From CAZJWR01 sp964549765 (lineage in GTDB: Bacteria; Zixibacteria; MSB-5A5; GN15; JAAZOE01): DNA of 64,000 bases. The position numbers were made by a program, and so were the translations under genes. The notes beneath the pieces were generated by a model. The model did no database searches. It was not told the origin of the DNA and saw only the letters and a list, made by a program, of their open reading frames with translations. The stretch spans positions 52,941 through 116,940 of the forward strand of contig CAZJWR010000004.1 in the NCBI GenBank assembly GCA_964549765.1. The letters run 5' to 3'. Shown piece by piece: positions 45,441 through 52,909 of the stretch (the first letter of the stretch is position 1; each line of letters begins with the position of its first letter).

Positions 45441-46604
45441 ATGAATACTGTCCGCTCGACATATTCGCAGCGATCCGGTTTTACCCTGATCGAATTGATC
45501 GCGGTGATCCTCATCGTGGCCGTCCTGGGCACTATAGCCGTGCAGAAGCTGGCACCGCTGGGTCGCTCGGTCAAAATCGAGGAAACAAAGCGGGAAATGG
45601 TGCACTTGGTCGACGCCATCGTCGGAAATCCCGAATTGCATAACCTCGGGGTGCGAAGCGATTTTGGCTATGTTGGGGACGTCGGCGCTTTGCCGCCTAA
45701 TCTGGACGCTCTCAGCACCAATCCCGGGTACTCCACATGGCACGGTCCTTATATCGAAAACGCTTTCGCGCAAACGCCGGATGATTTCAAGAAGGACTCG
45801 TGGCAGGTCGATTATGTCTACTCCGGCATCACCATTTCATCAATCGGCTCGGGCGAAACGATCGAAGCCAAACTCGCCGGGTCGGCCGATCAGCTTGTCC
45901 GCAATCAAGTGTCGGGCAATCTGTATGACCTCGATGGAACGCCGCCGGGAACCGAATACCATGATTCCGTCGCGGTCCGCATAACCCTTCCCGACGGCGC
46001 TGGCGGCATATTCACCAAAACCGGGGCTGTCGACGCCGGCGGATTTTTCTCGTTCGATTCCATCCCCATCGGAAATCATCAATTGGAAATAGTCTATCTG
46101 CCGGGAAGCGACTCCCTGCGGCGATTTGTCAGCGTACCGCCCGGTTCGCATTTGTACGGCGAGTATTATTTCCCCCGGGACATCTGGCAGGGGGGCGGCA
46201 CCGGCGGCGGCACGGGCAGCATCGAATTCGTCACTGATTCTGATACCCTCTCCACGGCCAACTGCTTCAAGCTGTCGTTCTGGATTACCAACAGCGGCAG
46301 CAGCACCATAACGGTTTCATCGATGACTCTGACGTGGTCAACTCCGGTCGGATATTACAAGACCGTTGCCTGGAATGGCGCGGGTGTCCGCAGCGGCAAT
46401 CCCGCCCTTGGTTCCGGCGACGCGGCGGCTTTCACGAGCACGCAGATCATCAATCCCGGCGAATCGGTAAAGATTGATGTCGAAGCCTTCCATGCCAATT
46501 CCAACGGCGGCGGTTCCCCGGTGGATATGACCGGCGCCGTCATCACCGTCGAATTCTCCGATGGGTCAACTATCAACTTTACGGCGGATTTATGCATAGG
46601 ATGA
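45441..46604 (+). CDS. GspG-like pseudopilin 3 with extra C-terminal domain
   Basis: 387 residues. Leader MNTVRSTYSQRSG, then FTLIELIAVILIVAVLGTIAV with Glu5. Core DFGYVGDVGALPPNLDAL, TWHGPYI, then KKDSWQVDYVYSG, where the GspG-like loop is degenerate (DSWQ). The Ig-like part has LPDGAGGIFTKT and IPIGNHQLEIVYLP. After a GGGTGGGTG linker, residues about 258-387 form a Ser/Thr-rich beta domain (FWITNSGSSTITVSSMTLTW) reminiscent of carbohydrate-binding or Ig-like modules. It lies 9 bp after pseudopilin 2 and overlaps the next gene as ATGA. Confidence 0.82.
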   Translation: MNTVRSTYSQRSGFTLIELIAVILIVAVLGTIAVQKLAPLGRSVKIEETKREMVHLVDAIVGNPELHNLGVRSDFGYVGDVGALPPNLDALSTNPGYSTWHGPYIENAFAQTPDDFKKDSWQVDYVYSGITISSIGSGETIEAKLAGSADQLVRNQVSGNLYDLDGTPPGTEYHDSVAVRITLPDGAGGIFTKTGAVDAGGFFSFDSIPIGNHQLEIVYLPGSDSLRRFVSVPPGSHLYGEYYFPRDIWQGGGTGGGTGSIEFVTDSDTLSTANCFKLSFWITNSGSSTITVSSMTLTWSTPVGYYKTVAWNGAGVRSGNPALGSGDAAAFTSTQIINPGESVKIDVEAFHANSNGGGSPVDMTGAVITVEFSDGSTINFTADLCIG

Positions 46605-47332
46605 TTTACCCACTCAATCAACGCGGCTTCACCCTGATCGAACTCATCCTGGTAATAATCATCATCGGCATCCTGGCCGGGATCGCCACCATGAAGATGA
46701 CGTCGACCATCGACACGGCCAAATACGAAGCCACCATGGCCGAAATGGACGGATTGGCGCGGGCGATTGTCGGTAACCCCGATACTTACACCGAAGGCGC
46801 TCAAGGCGATTTCGGCTATATCGGCGATATTGGCGCTCTGCCTCCGGATTTGGATGCCCTTGTTTTCAATCCCGGTTACGCCACCTGGAAAGGACCGTAC
46901 CTGTCAGGCAATTTTGATAACACCGACTTCAGGAAAGACGCCTGGGACATGGATTTCATCTACGGCGGCACCTACATCCGCTCGGTCGGATCGGGGTCGA
47001 ATATCGACAAAATCATTGCCTCGGTGACCGGCGAACTTTTGGCGAATACCATCCACGGCTTTCTGCTCGACGGCAACAATACGCCGCCGGGAGACGCTTA
47101 TGTCGACTCGGTCGTCATCGACATAATTTTCCCGGACGGCGCCGGTGGTGTCGCCCATTCCTCCGCCGCACCGGGCGCGGACGGAAGCTTTGATTTTTCG
47201 GGCATACCCATCGGCAACCATACCTTGCGCGTGATTTATCTTCCAGCGAACGACACCGTCGATTACGACCTGAGCATCATCCCGGGTAATGACGCCTATG
47301 TCACGCTCAATTTCCCCGCCGATCTTTGGTAG
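46601..47332 (+). CDS. GspG-like pseudopilin 4
   Basis: 243 residues. Leader MIYPLNQRG, then FTLIELILVIIIIGILAGIA with Glu5. Core DFGYIGDIGALPPDLDAL, TWKGPYL, RKDAWDMDFIYGG. C-terminal Ig-like domain with FPDGAGGVAHSS and IPIGNHTLRVIYLP, ending without an added module, like pseudopilin 1. The ATG at 46601 overlaps the preceding stop (ATGA); an in-frame ATG at 46592 is also open. No ATPase, platform protein or prepilin peptidase gene is near, so assembly would rely on machinery elsewhere. Confidence 0.84.
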   Translation: MIYPLNQRGFTLIELILVIIIIGILAGIATMKMTSTIDTAKYEATMAEMDGLARAIVGNPDTYTEGAQGDFGYIGDIGALPPDLDALVFNPGYATWKGPYLSGNFDNTDFRKDAWDMDFIYGGTYIRSVGSGSNIDKIIASVTGELLANTIHGFLLDGNNTPPGDAYVDSVVIDIIFPDGAGGVAHSSAAPGADGSFDFSGIPIGNHTLRVIYLPANDTVDYDLSIIPGNDAYVTLNFPADLW

Positions 47333-47426
47333 AGAGACCCCATTCGGATTTTGCGTTGCGGGGATCGCCTTATTCGCTATATTGGCTCAGATATTCATCG
47401 ACACACTAATGATTGCGAGGGGATCC

Positions 47427-48161
47427 ATGCCGGGATTAAGCGATCACGAGGATGCACAAGGACACGCCATCTGGGATTTCTACAGAAACGGCTCCGGATA
47501 CGAGATTTTTGAAACGGATAACGGATTTATTATGGCTGGAGGTGGCCCCAGTGAATACTTCGCGGATTATGACAGCTGGCCGGTATACGAAAAGCGGGCC
47601 ATTCGCTACTCACGCGGCCGTATCCTCGACATCGGATGCGGACCGGGGCGGTGCCTGCTCTATCTTAAGAACAAAGGTCATGACGTCACAGGGATTGACA
47701 ATTCGCCATTGATCGTCAAGGTCTGCCAAAAACGCGGTCTGAAAAAAGTCTACGTACGTCCGATAACCCGGATCAATCGAGACCTCGGAATATTCGACAC
47801 TGCTATCATGTTCGGAAACAACTTCGGCCTATTTGGATCCTTCAAACGCGCCCGCTGGCTGTTGCGCAAAATGTATCAAATGACGTCGGAAAAGGCCCGC
47901 CTGATTGTCGAATCGAGAGATCCCTACAATACGGATATCCCGGAACACTTTGAATATCATAAGTATAATCGGAAACGCGGCCGTATGGGCGGACAGTTGC
48001 GGCTCCGTGTCCGCTACAAGACGTTTATATCTCCGTGGTTCGATTATCTCCTCGTATCACCTGACGAAATGCGACAGATACTTGACGGCACCGGCTGGGC
48101 CATTAAACATCTCTACCCGTCGCCCAGATCGATATATACGGCCGTAATTGAAAAAGAATAA
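47427..48161 (+). CDS. SAM-dependent methyltransferase
   Basis: 244 residues. Motif I is ILDIGCGPGRCLLYLKNKGHDVTGIDNSPLIV, with the acidic residue of motif II in GIDNSP and AIMFGNNFGLFG as motif IV. The family is class I, substrate unknown. The C-terminal QLRLRVRYKTFISPWFDYLLVSPDEM resembles methyltransferases of small molecules. The ATG at 47427 follows GAGGGG by four bases; upstream in-frame starts (47289, 47409) overlap pseudopilin 4 or lack such a site. It ends 7 bp before trmO and probably forms an operon with it. Confidence 0.78.
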   Translation: MPGLSDHEDAQGHAIWDFYRNGSGYEIFETDNGFIMAGGGPSEYFADYDSWPVYEKRAIRYSRGRILDIGCGPGRCLLYLKNKGHDVTGIDNSPLIVKVCQKRGLKKVYVRPITRINRDLGIFDTAIMFGNNFGLFGSFKRARWLLRKMYQMTSEKARLIVESRDPYNTDIPEHFEYHKYNRKRGRMGGQLRLRVRYKTFISPWFDYLLVSPDEMRQILDGTGWAIKHLYPSPRSIYTAVIEKE

Positions 48162-48168
48162 GGACGCC

Positions 48169-48654
48169 ATGACAGACACCATAATCTTCAAGCCGATCGG
48201 AATTATCCACACGCCCTTCACCGAACGGAAGGGCACACCGATTCAGCCGCATCGGGGCCAGGGCGTAAAGGGCACCATCGAGATTTTCCCCCAATATGCC
48301 GAAGGGCTGGCCGATCTCGACGGTTTCTCACATATATATCTGATCTTCTATCTCCATCGTTCCGAAGGATTCAAGCTCCGCGTCATCCCCTACCTGGACG
48401 ACATAGAGCGAGGCGTCTTCGCCACCCGCGCGCCTCGACGCCCCAATGCTATCGGCCTGTCTATAGTCCGGCTGGAAAAAATAGAGGGTTCCACATTATA
48501 CATCGAAGACGTCGATATGCTCGACGGTACGCCATTGCTTGATATCAAACCGTTCGTGCGTCGGTTCGACGAACCGGACGATATCCGCATCGGTTGGCTG
48601 GAGGGTAAGGCCGACCATGTCGACAGCATGAAGGATGACGGCCGTTTCGAATAA
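48169..48654 (+). CDS. trmO: TrmO-family tRNA methyltransferase (TsaA/YaeB)
   Basis: 161 residues. FKPIGIIHTPF, QGVKGTIEIFPQYAEGLADLDGF and FATRAPRRPNAIGLSIVRL are the TrmO/TsaA pattern. E. coli TrmO uses SAM to N6-methylate t6A37 of tRNA-Thr. Many short homologues in other phyla lack the E. coli C-terminal extension, as this one does, and their targets are less certain. The ATG at 48169 has AAGGA upstream. The frame runs 21 bases further up and overlaps the methyltransferase. Confidence 0.85.
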   Translation: MTDTIIFKPIGIIHTPFTERKGTPIQPHRGQGVKGTIEIFPQYAEGLADLDGFSHIYLIFYLHRSEGFKLRVIPYLDDIERGVFATRAPRRPNAIGLSIVRLEKIEGSTLYIEDVDMLDGTPLLDIKPFVRRFDEPDDIRIGWLEGKADHVDSMKDDGRFE

Positions 48655-48740
48655 TCGAGGGACGGCGGGGGATAGGCGCGTTATATGCAGCCGTAATTAC
48701 CTATTCTAATTTCAACGCCGATCAAAAAAATGCAAATCGC

Positions 48741-48769
48741 TTGACAAACCCGGCCCGAGGGGTTTTATT
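48741..48769 (+). promoter_or_regulatory. Candidate qmoA promoter
   Basis: TTGACA (48741-48746), 17 bp, TTTATT (48764-48769). This is the best sigma70-like match in the 251-bp gap between trmO and qmoA. It would give a leader of roughly 130 bases containing a hairpin, an inverted repeat and the shared 19-bp element. Confidence 0.5.
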
Positions 48770-48788
48770 GAGTAACGGACCCTCACAG

Positions 48789-48831
48789 GCCGGATAAGGC
48801 GTGGGCGTCCGGCTTTGTTTGTTAATTTTTT
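48789..48831 (+). terminator. Leader hairpin with T-rich tail (attenuator or trmO terminator)
   Basis: Arms GCCGGA (48789-48794) and TCCGGC (48808-48813) are followed by TTTGTTTGTTAATTTTTT. As it lies after the candidate promoter it could attenuate qmoA. It could equally end trmO transcription. Stem is only 6 bp. Confidence 0.4.
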
Positions 48832-48852
48832 CACAATCTTTTTGTGAGAAAA
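48826..48852 (+). repeat. Inverted repeat upstream of qmoA
   Basis: Left arm TTTTTTCACAA (48826-48836), right arm TTGTGAGAAAA (48842-48852), 10 of 11 pairs, 5-base spacer. The string TTTTTCACAA also occurs in the dsrA control region. TTCACAA/TTGTGA half sites resemble those of CRP/FNR or Rex regulators, but in outward orientation. Confidence 0.45.
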
Positions 48853-48871
48853 TGTGTAAAGTCGAATAGAG

Positions 48872-48890
48872 ACATATGGTTAAGTAGTCA
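48872..48890 (+). promoter_or_regulatory. 19-bp element shared with dsrA region, copy 1
   Basis: ACATATGGTTAAGTAGTCA, 18 of 19 bases identical to the copy at 52640-52658. It begins 9 bp after a TAAAGT (48857-48862) and ends 15 bp before the qmoA ATG, right in front of its GAGGAGA ribosome site. Exact repetition in front of two related operons argues for a binding site or a shared start region. Confidence 0.65.
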
Positions 48891-48905
48891 CCCGAGGAGA
48901 AATAT

Positions 48906-50183
48906 ATGGCAAATATTGAACCTGTCCAAGATCAAATCTCGGCCGATATACTTGTTGTCGGCGGGGGGCCGGCAGGTATGACCAGCGCCATCGAGGCCGC
49001 CGAGGCCGGTAAAAAGGTCATATTACTCGAAAAACTCCCGTCTCTCGGGGGACGGGTCGTCGCTGCATATCAATATTTTCCCAAACTCTGCCCGCCGACC
49101 TGCGGCGTGGAAATCAATCTGCGGCGTATCAGAAGTAATCCCAATATCCGCGTCCTGACGCTGGCCCAGGTGGAATCCATCTCCGGCAATCCGGGAAATA
49201 TGGAAGTGACCGTTAAGCTCAATCCTCGTTATGTTAACGAGCGCTGCACTTGCTGTGGCGATTGTGAAAAAGCCTGCGACGTCGAACGCGAAAACACTTA
49301 CAACTATGGTCTGGACAAGACCAAGGCGATATATCTGCCGCATATGATAGCCTATCCGCCCCGCTATGTCGTCGATCCTGAATTCGCTCACGACGAACGG
49401 ATGAAGAAGGTCGTCGAGGCCTGCCTGTACGACGCCATCGATCTCAATATGGAGCCGAAAACAGTCACCGCCAAGGTTACCGGCATCGTCTGGGCCACGG
49501 GGTGGAAGCCGTACGATGCGACCAAGATCGAAAATCTCGGTTTCGGACGGATAAAAAATGTCGTCACCAATGTCATCATGGAACGCCTGGCGGCCGAGGA
49601 CGGCCCGACCCAAGGCAAAATACAGCGCCCGGCGGACGACAAGGAGATCACCTCAGTGGGGTTCGTGCAATGCGCCGGCTCCCGCGATGAAAATCACCTC
49701 CCCTACTGCTCGGCGGTGTGCTGTTTGGCGTCGATGAAGGAGGCGACGTATATCCGCACCCAGTATCCCGACGCCGAAATCCACATGTTTTACATCGACG
49801 TGCGTTCGCCGGGACGGCTTGAGGATTTCTATGTCGCGCGTCAGGCAGATGAAAAATTCCATTTCCATCGCGGTAAGGTCGCCAAAATAACCGAAAATCC
49901 CGACAACGGTAACGTTATCCTGCACGCCGAAAACACGCTGACCGGCGAAATGACCAGGATTGAGGTCGACATGGCGGTGCTGGCCACCGGCATGGTGCCT
50001 AATACGGTCGATGAACCGCCGCCGATGGAAACACCCTTGGATGATTTCGGCTTCATTGCACCCGACACCCGCAATGGCATTATCGGCGCCGGCGTGGCGG
50101 TGCGTCCTTTCGACGTCTCCGCCACCATACAGGATGCGACGGGAGCGGCCCTGAAGGCTCTAACCTGCGGATCGAGGAGGTAA
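48906..50183 (+). CDS. qmoA: QmoA-like flavoprotein, HdrA homologue
   Basis: 425 residues, close to known QmoA (about 410-420). FAD-binding ILVVGGGPAGMTSAIEAAEAG (GGGPAG at 19-24), the HdrA-type LCPPTCGVE (Cys62, Cys66), a CxxCxxCxxxC cluster site at 114-124 (CTCCGDCEKAC), and VGFVQCAGSRDENHLPYCSAVCC. In sulfate reducers QmoABC passes electrons between menaquinone and APS reductase, using flavin bifurcation or confurcation. Four bases separate it from qmoB. No aprAB or sat precedes it, so the electron acceptor of this copy is uncertain. A general HdrA-like role with the dsr system is an alternative. Confidence 0.88.
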   Translation: MANIEPVQDQISADILVVGGGPAGMTSAIEAAEAGKKVILLEKLPSLGGRVVAAYQYFPKLCPPTCGVEINLRRIRSNPNIRVLTLAQVESISGNPGNMEVTVKLNPRYVNERCTCCGDCEKACDVERENTYNYGLDKTKAIYLPHMIAYPPRYVVDPEFAHDERMKKVVEACLYDAIDLNMEPKTVTAKVTGIVWATGWKPYDATKIENLGFGRIKNVVTNVIMERLAAEDGPTQGKIQRPADDKEITSVGFVQCAGSRDENHLPYCSAVCCLASMKEATYIRTQYPDAEIHMFYIDVRSPGRLEDFYVARQADEKFHFHRGKVAKITENPDNGNVILHAENTLTGEMTRIEVDMAVLATGMVPNTVDEPPPMETPLDDFGFIAPDTRNGIIGAGVAVRPFDVSATIQDATGAALKALTCGSRR

Positions 50184-50187
50184 CGGC

Positions 50188-52437
50188 ATGGATACGAAGA
50201 TTGGAGTCTACGTTTGCAAGGGCTGCGACATCGGCAAATCGCTCGACGTCGATAAATTGCTGGAAGCGGCCAAGGAAAAGGAAGCCGCTGTCTGTAAAGC
50301 CCACGATGCTCTGTGCGCACCCGAAGGGGTGCAGATGATCCGGGACGACGTCGAAAAAGAAGGCCTCAATCGGGTTTCGGTTGCGGCTTGTTCGCAACGC
50401 GTTTTCCCGGAGCTGTTCGAATTCGGCAAGGACGTTCTCACTGATCGGGCCAACCTGCGCGAGCACGTCGCCTGGTGCCATACACCCAACGACGAGGACA
50501 CGCAAATGCTCGGCGACGATTATATCCGCATGAGCGTCGCCCGTCTGAAAGTGGCCGCCCCGCCGGAACCATTCATCGAAGAGACCAGCAAGGACATCAT
50601 GGTCATCGGCGGCGGCGTAACCGGCATGACCGCCGCAGCCGCGGCCTCGGGTGCCGGATACAAAGTCACGCTGGTGGAAAACCAGCCGCATCTGGGCGGC
50701 TGGGCCGCCCGGTTCCGCAAAGTGTTCCCCAAGCACCCGCCGTACCGCGACCTGGAAGATTCCCAATGCAACGAACTGATCGAACGGATCAAACAGGATG
50801 ACAATATCACGGTCCATCTTTCGACAACCGTGGCAAAAACGGACGGTCAACCGGGTAAATTCAACGTTACCCTGAAGAGCGCCAACGGTTCCAGCGAACT
50901 CACGGTGGGATCCATAATCCAGGCCACCGGCTGGAAGCCATATGATGCCAACAAATTGACCCATCTCGGATACGGCTCTTCGCCCGATATCATCACCAAC
51001 ATCCAGATGGAAGACATGGCACGCGAAGGAAAGATAATCCGGCCTTCGGATAGCAGACCGATCGACAGTATCGCCTTTATCCAATGCGCCGGGTCGCGCG
51101 ACCAGGATCACCTGCCGTACTGCTCGGCTGTCTGCTGCCGGACGTCGCTAAAACAGGCGATGTATGTCCGCGCGCAGTATCCGGACGCGAAAATCTACAT
51201 TATCTACAAGGATATCCGCACCCCGGCGCAGTTCGAGATGTTCTATGCGAATGTCCAGAACGACGATGCCGTTTTCCTGACCAAAGGCGAAATCGCCAAG
51301 GTCGCGGCGGACAACGGCAAGATCGTCGTGGACGTCGAGGAAACCCTGTTGGGCGAGGATATCCAGGTGGAAGCCGATATGGTCGTTCTGGCCACCGGCA
51401 TGGTGCCGACGACGAAAGTCGAAACGATCGAACCGGCTGTGACCGCCGACAACCCCGGCACGGAAACGGCCGAAGAAACTGCCGAAGGGACCATGGCCGA
51501 TGGCAAAAAAGCCGCCGCCGGTGCTGAAAAAGGTGCTCATATTATCAATCTGTCGTACCGGCAGGGTACTGACCTGCCGACCCTGAAATACGGCTTCCCC
51601 GACTCGCACTTTATCTGCTTCCCGTACGAAACGCGGCGTACGGCCATCTATGCCGCCGGAGCCGTCAGGGCTCCGATGGATCTGGCCTCGTCCGCCGATG
51701 ATGCCTACGGAGCCGCCCTCAAGGCAATCCAGGCGGTCAACGCCGTCGCCGAGGGCAGGGCGGTGCATCCGCGAGCCGGGGATCAGACCTATCCGGAATT
51801 CATGATGCAGAAATGCACCCAGTGCAAACGCTGCACCGAGGAATGCCCCTTCGGCGCCCTGGATGAGGATGACAAGGGCACGCCTTTGCCGAATCCCTTC
51901 CGCTGCCGCCGCTGCGGGGTCTGCCTCGGCGCCTGTCCGGAACGAATCATATCCTTCAAGAACTACAGCATCCACATGATCTCGCAAATGATCAAGGCGG
52001 TCGAGGTTCCCGACGAGTTCGAGGAAAAACCGCGCCTGCTGGCTTTTGTCTGCGAAAACGACGCCATGCCGTCGGTGGATATGGCCGGACTGAAACGCCT
52101 CCAGTACAACTCCATGGTCCGGATTATCCCCCTCCGATGCCTTGGCTCGATGAACGCCATCTGGGTCAGCGACGCCCTGTCGCGCGGTTTCGACGGCGTT
52201 TTGCTGATCGGGTGCAAGAAGGGCGACGATTATCAATGCCACTTCATCAAGGGCAGCGAGCTGGCGCATATCCGGATGGAAAACGTCCGCGAAAAGCTCC
52301 AGCAGTTGGTTTTGGAGGAAGAGCGGGTCGAAATCCACGAACTGGCGATAAGCGATTACCATAAATTGCCCAAGATATTCGATGATTTCCTCGAGACCAT
52401 CAATTCGGTCGGGATGAATCCGTACAAGGGCATGTAA
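50188..52437 (+). CDS. qmoB: QmoB-like flavoprotein with ferredoxin and MvhD domains
   Basis: 749 residues, the usual QmoB size. Order: N-terminal small domain (about 1-125), HdrA-like FAD domain (MVIGGGVTGMTAAAAASGAG, about 135-155; FIQCAGSRDQDHLPYCSAVCC), an acidic/Ala-rich insert (about 415-450), two [4Fe-4S] sites (CTQCKRCTEECP and CRRCGVCLGACP, about 542-590), and an MvhD-type domain (about 610-745: FVCENDAMPSVD...RCLGSMN...GCKKGDDYQCHFIKG). MvhD links to hydrogenase or Fe-S partners in HdrA systems. Forms one unit with qmoA, then a terminator. The expected qmoC, a membrane quinone-reacting subunit, does not follow. Confidence 0.88.
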   Translation: MDTKIGVYVCKGCDIGKSLDVDKLLEAAKEKEAAVCKAHDALCAPEGVQMIRDDVEKEGLNRVSVAACSQRVFPELFEFGKDVLTDRANLREHVAWCHTPNDEDTQMLGDDYIRMSVARLKVAAPPEPFIEETSKDIMVIGGGVTGMTAAAAASGAGYKVTLVENQPHLGGWAARFRKVFPKHPPYRDLEDSQCNELIERIKQDDNITVHLSTTVAKTDGQPGKFNVTLKSANGSSELTVGSIIQATGWKPYDANKLTHLGYGSSPDIITNIQMEDMAREGKIIRPSDSRPIDSIAFIQCAGSRDQDHLPYCSAVCCRTSLKQAMYVRAQYPDAKIYIIYKDIRTPAQFEMFYANVQNDDAVFLTKGEIAKVAADNGKIVVDVEETLLGEDIQVEADMVVLATGMVPTTKVETIEPAVTADNPGTETAEETAEGTMADGKKAAAGAEKGAHIINLSYRQGTDLPTLKYGFPDSHFICFPYETRRTAIYAAGAVRAPMDLASSADDAYGAALKAIQAVNAVAEGRAVHPRAGDQTYPEFMMQKCTQCKRCTEECPFGALDEDDKGTPLPNPFRCRRCGVCLGACPERIISFKNYSIHMISQMIKAVEVPDEFEEKPRLLAFVCENDAMPSVDMAGLKRLQYNSMVRIIPLRCLGSMNAIWVSDALSRGFDGVLLIGCKKGDDYQCHFIKGSELAHIRMENVREKLQQLVLEEERVEIHELAISDYHKLPKIFDDFLETINSVGMNPYKGM

Positions 52438-52472
52438 TTGCGAGCAGCTGACGGCTTTATATTCAAACACGA

Positions 52473-52505
52473 AAGGCCCCGGCCGAATGCCGGGGCCTTC
52501 TGCTT
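52473..52505 (+). terminator. Terminator after qmoB
   Basis: Arms AAGGCCCCGGC (52473-52483) and GCCGGGGCCTT (52489-52499) make a perfect 11-bp stem with a 5-base loop, followed by CTGCTTGTG. The U-tract is weak, but the stem is very GC-rich. It separates qmoAB from the dsr transcription unit. Confidence 0.7.
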
Positions 52506-52530
52506 GTGCGCTCGCCGGCCAGCCAGCCTA

Positions 52531-52548
52531 TTGTGACTTAATTCACAT
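52531..52548 (+). promoter_or_regulatory. CRP/FNR (HcpR)- or Rex-type operator
   Basis: TTGTGA-CTTAAT-TCACAT: a palindrome with TGTGA and TCACA half-sites six bases apart. It fits the consensus of CRP-family regulators, including HcpR (TTGTGA-N6-TCACAA) known to control sulfur-reduction genes in Deltaproteobacteria. It also fits a TTGTGAA-N4-TTCACAA-like Rex site except for single mismatches. It lies about 190 bp upstream of the dsrA promoter and 91 bp before the 19-bp element. Confidence 0.55.
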
Positions 52549-52639
52549 TTTAATAGTGATTATTTGAAAATCCCCTAACGGGCCGGCTGTGATAAAAAGA
52601 CCGATCGGAACCGCCATGCATCATGTAAAATATTGCACG

Positions 52640-52658
52640 ACATATGGTTAAATAGTCA
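52640..52658 (+). promoter_or_regulatory. 19-bp element shared with qmoA region, copy 2
   Basis: ACATATGGTTAAATAGTCA, one base different from the copy before qmoA. It starts 8 bp after a TAAAAT (52626-52631), in the same relation to a -10-like sequence as copy 1. Its 3' end belongs to a 7-bp inverted repeat AAATAGT-CA-ACTATTT (52649-52664) that copy 1 lacks. Confidence 0.65.
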
Positions 52659-52710
52659 ACTATTTTGCTTACGACCGTTGGGCTCAGCGCAGGCGAAAAT
52701 CCAAGTTAAT

Positions 52711-52730
52711 GAAATTTTTCACAAAATTTC
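52711..52730 (+). promoter_or_regulatory. 20-bp inverted repeat abutting the dsrA -35
   Basis: Arms GAAATTTT (52711-52718) and AAAATTTC (52723-52730) around TCAC form a perfect 8-bp palindrome whose last base touches the TTGACA at 52731. The position suits a class II activator or a repressor. Confidence 0.55.
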
Positions 52731-52759
52731 TTGACACTTGCCCACAATATATGTAAAAT
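52731..52759 (+). promoter_or_regulatory. dsrA promoter, sigma70 type
   Basis: TTGACA (52731-52736), exactly 17 bp, TAAAAT (52754-52759): near-consensus. The transcript would have a leader of about 145 bases before dsrA. The string ATGTAAAATATT around the -10 (52751-52762) is repeated at 52623-52634, hinting at a second upstream start. Confidence 0.75.
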
Positions 52760-52909
52760 ATTAGACGGATATGAGGGAAGAAGCTTCAGTTTCGTATCGA
52801 TAGCCCCGTGGCCGTCGACTGTCTTCTCCCAGAGTGGTGAATCGTGAGACAAAGCGGAAGTTTATAACGATGTAATAAATTCTATTTCACCCGTAGAGAA
52901 GGAGTTACA

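Noticed and set aside
51148..52470. 440-codon minus-strand frame opposite qmoB
   Set aside because: Same antisense effect; residue pattern is His/Asp/Arg-rich without domains.
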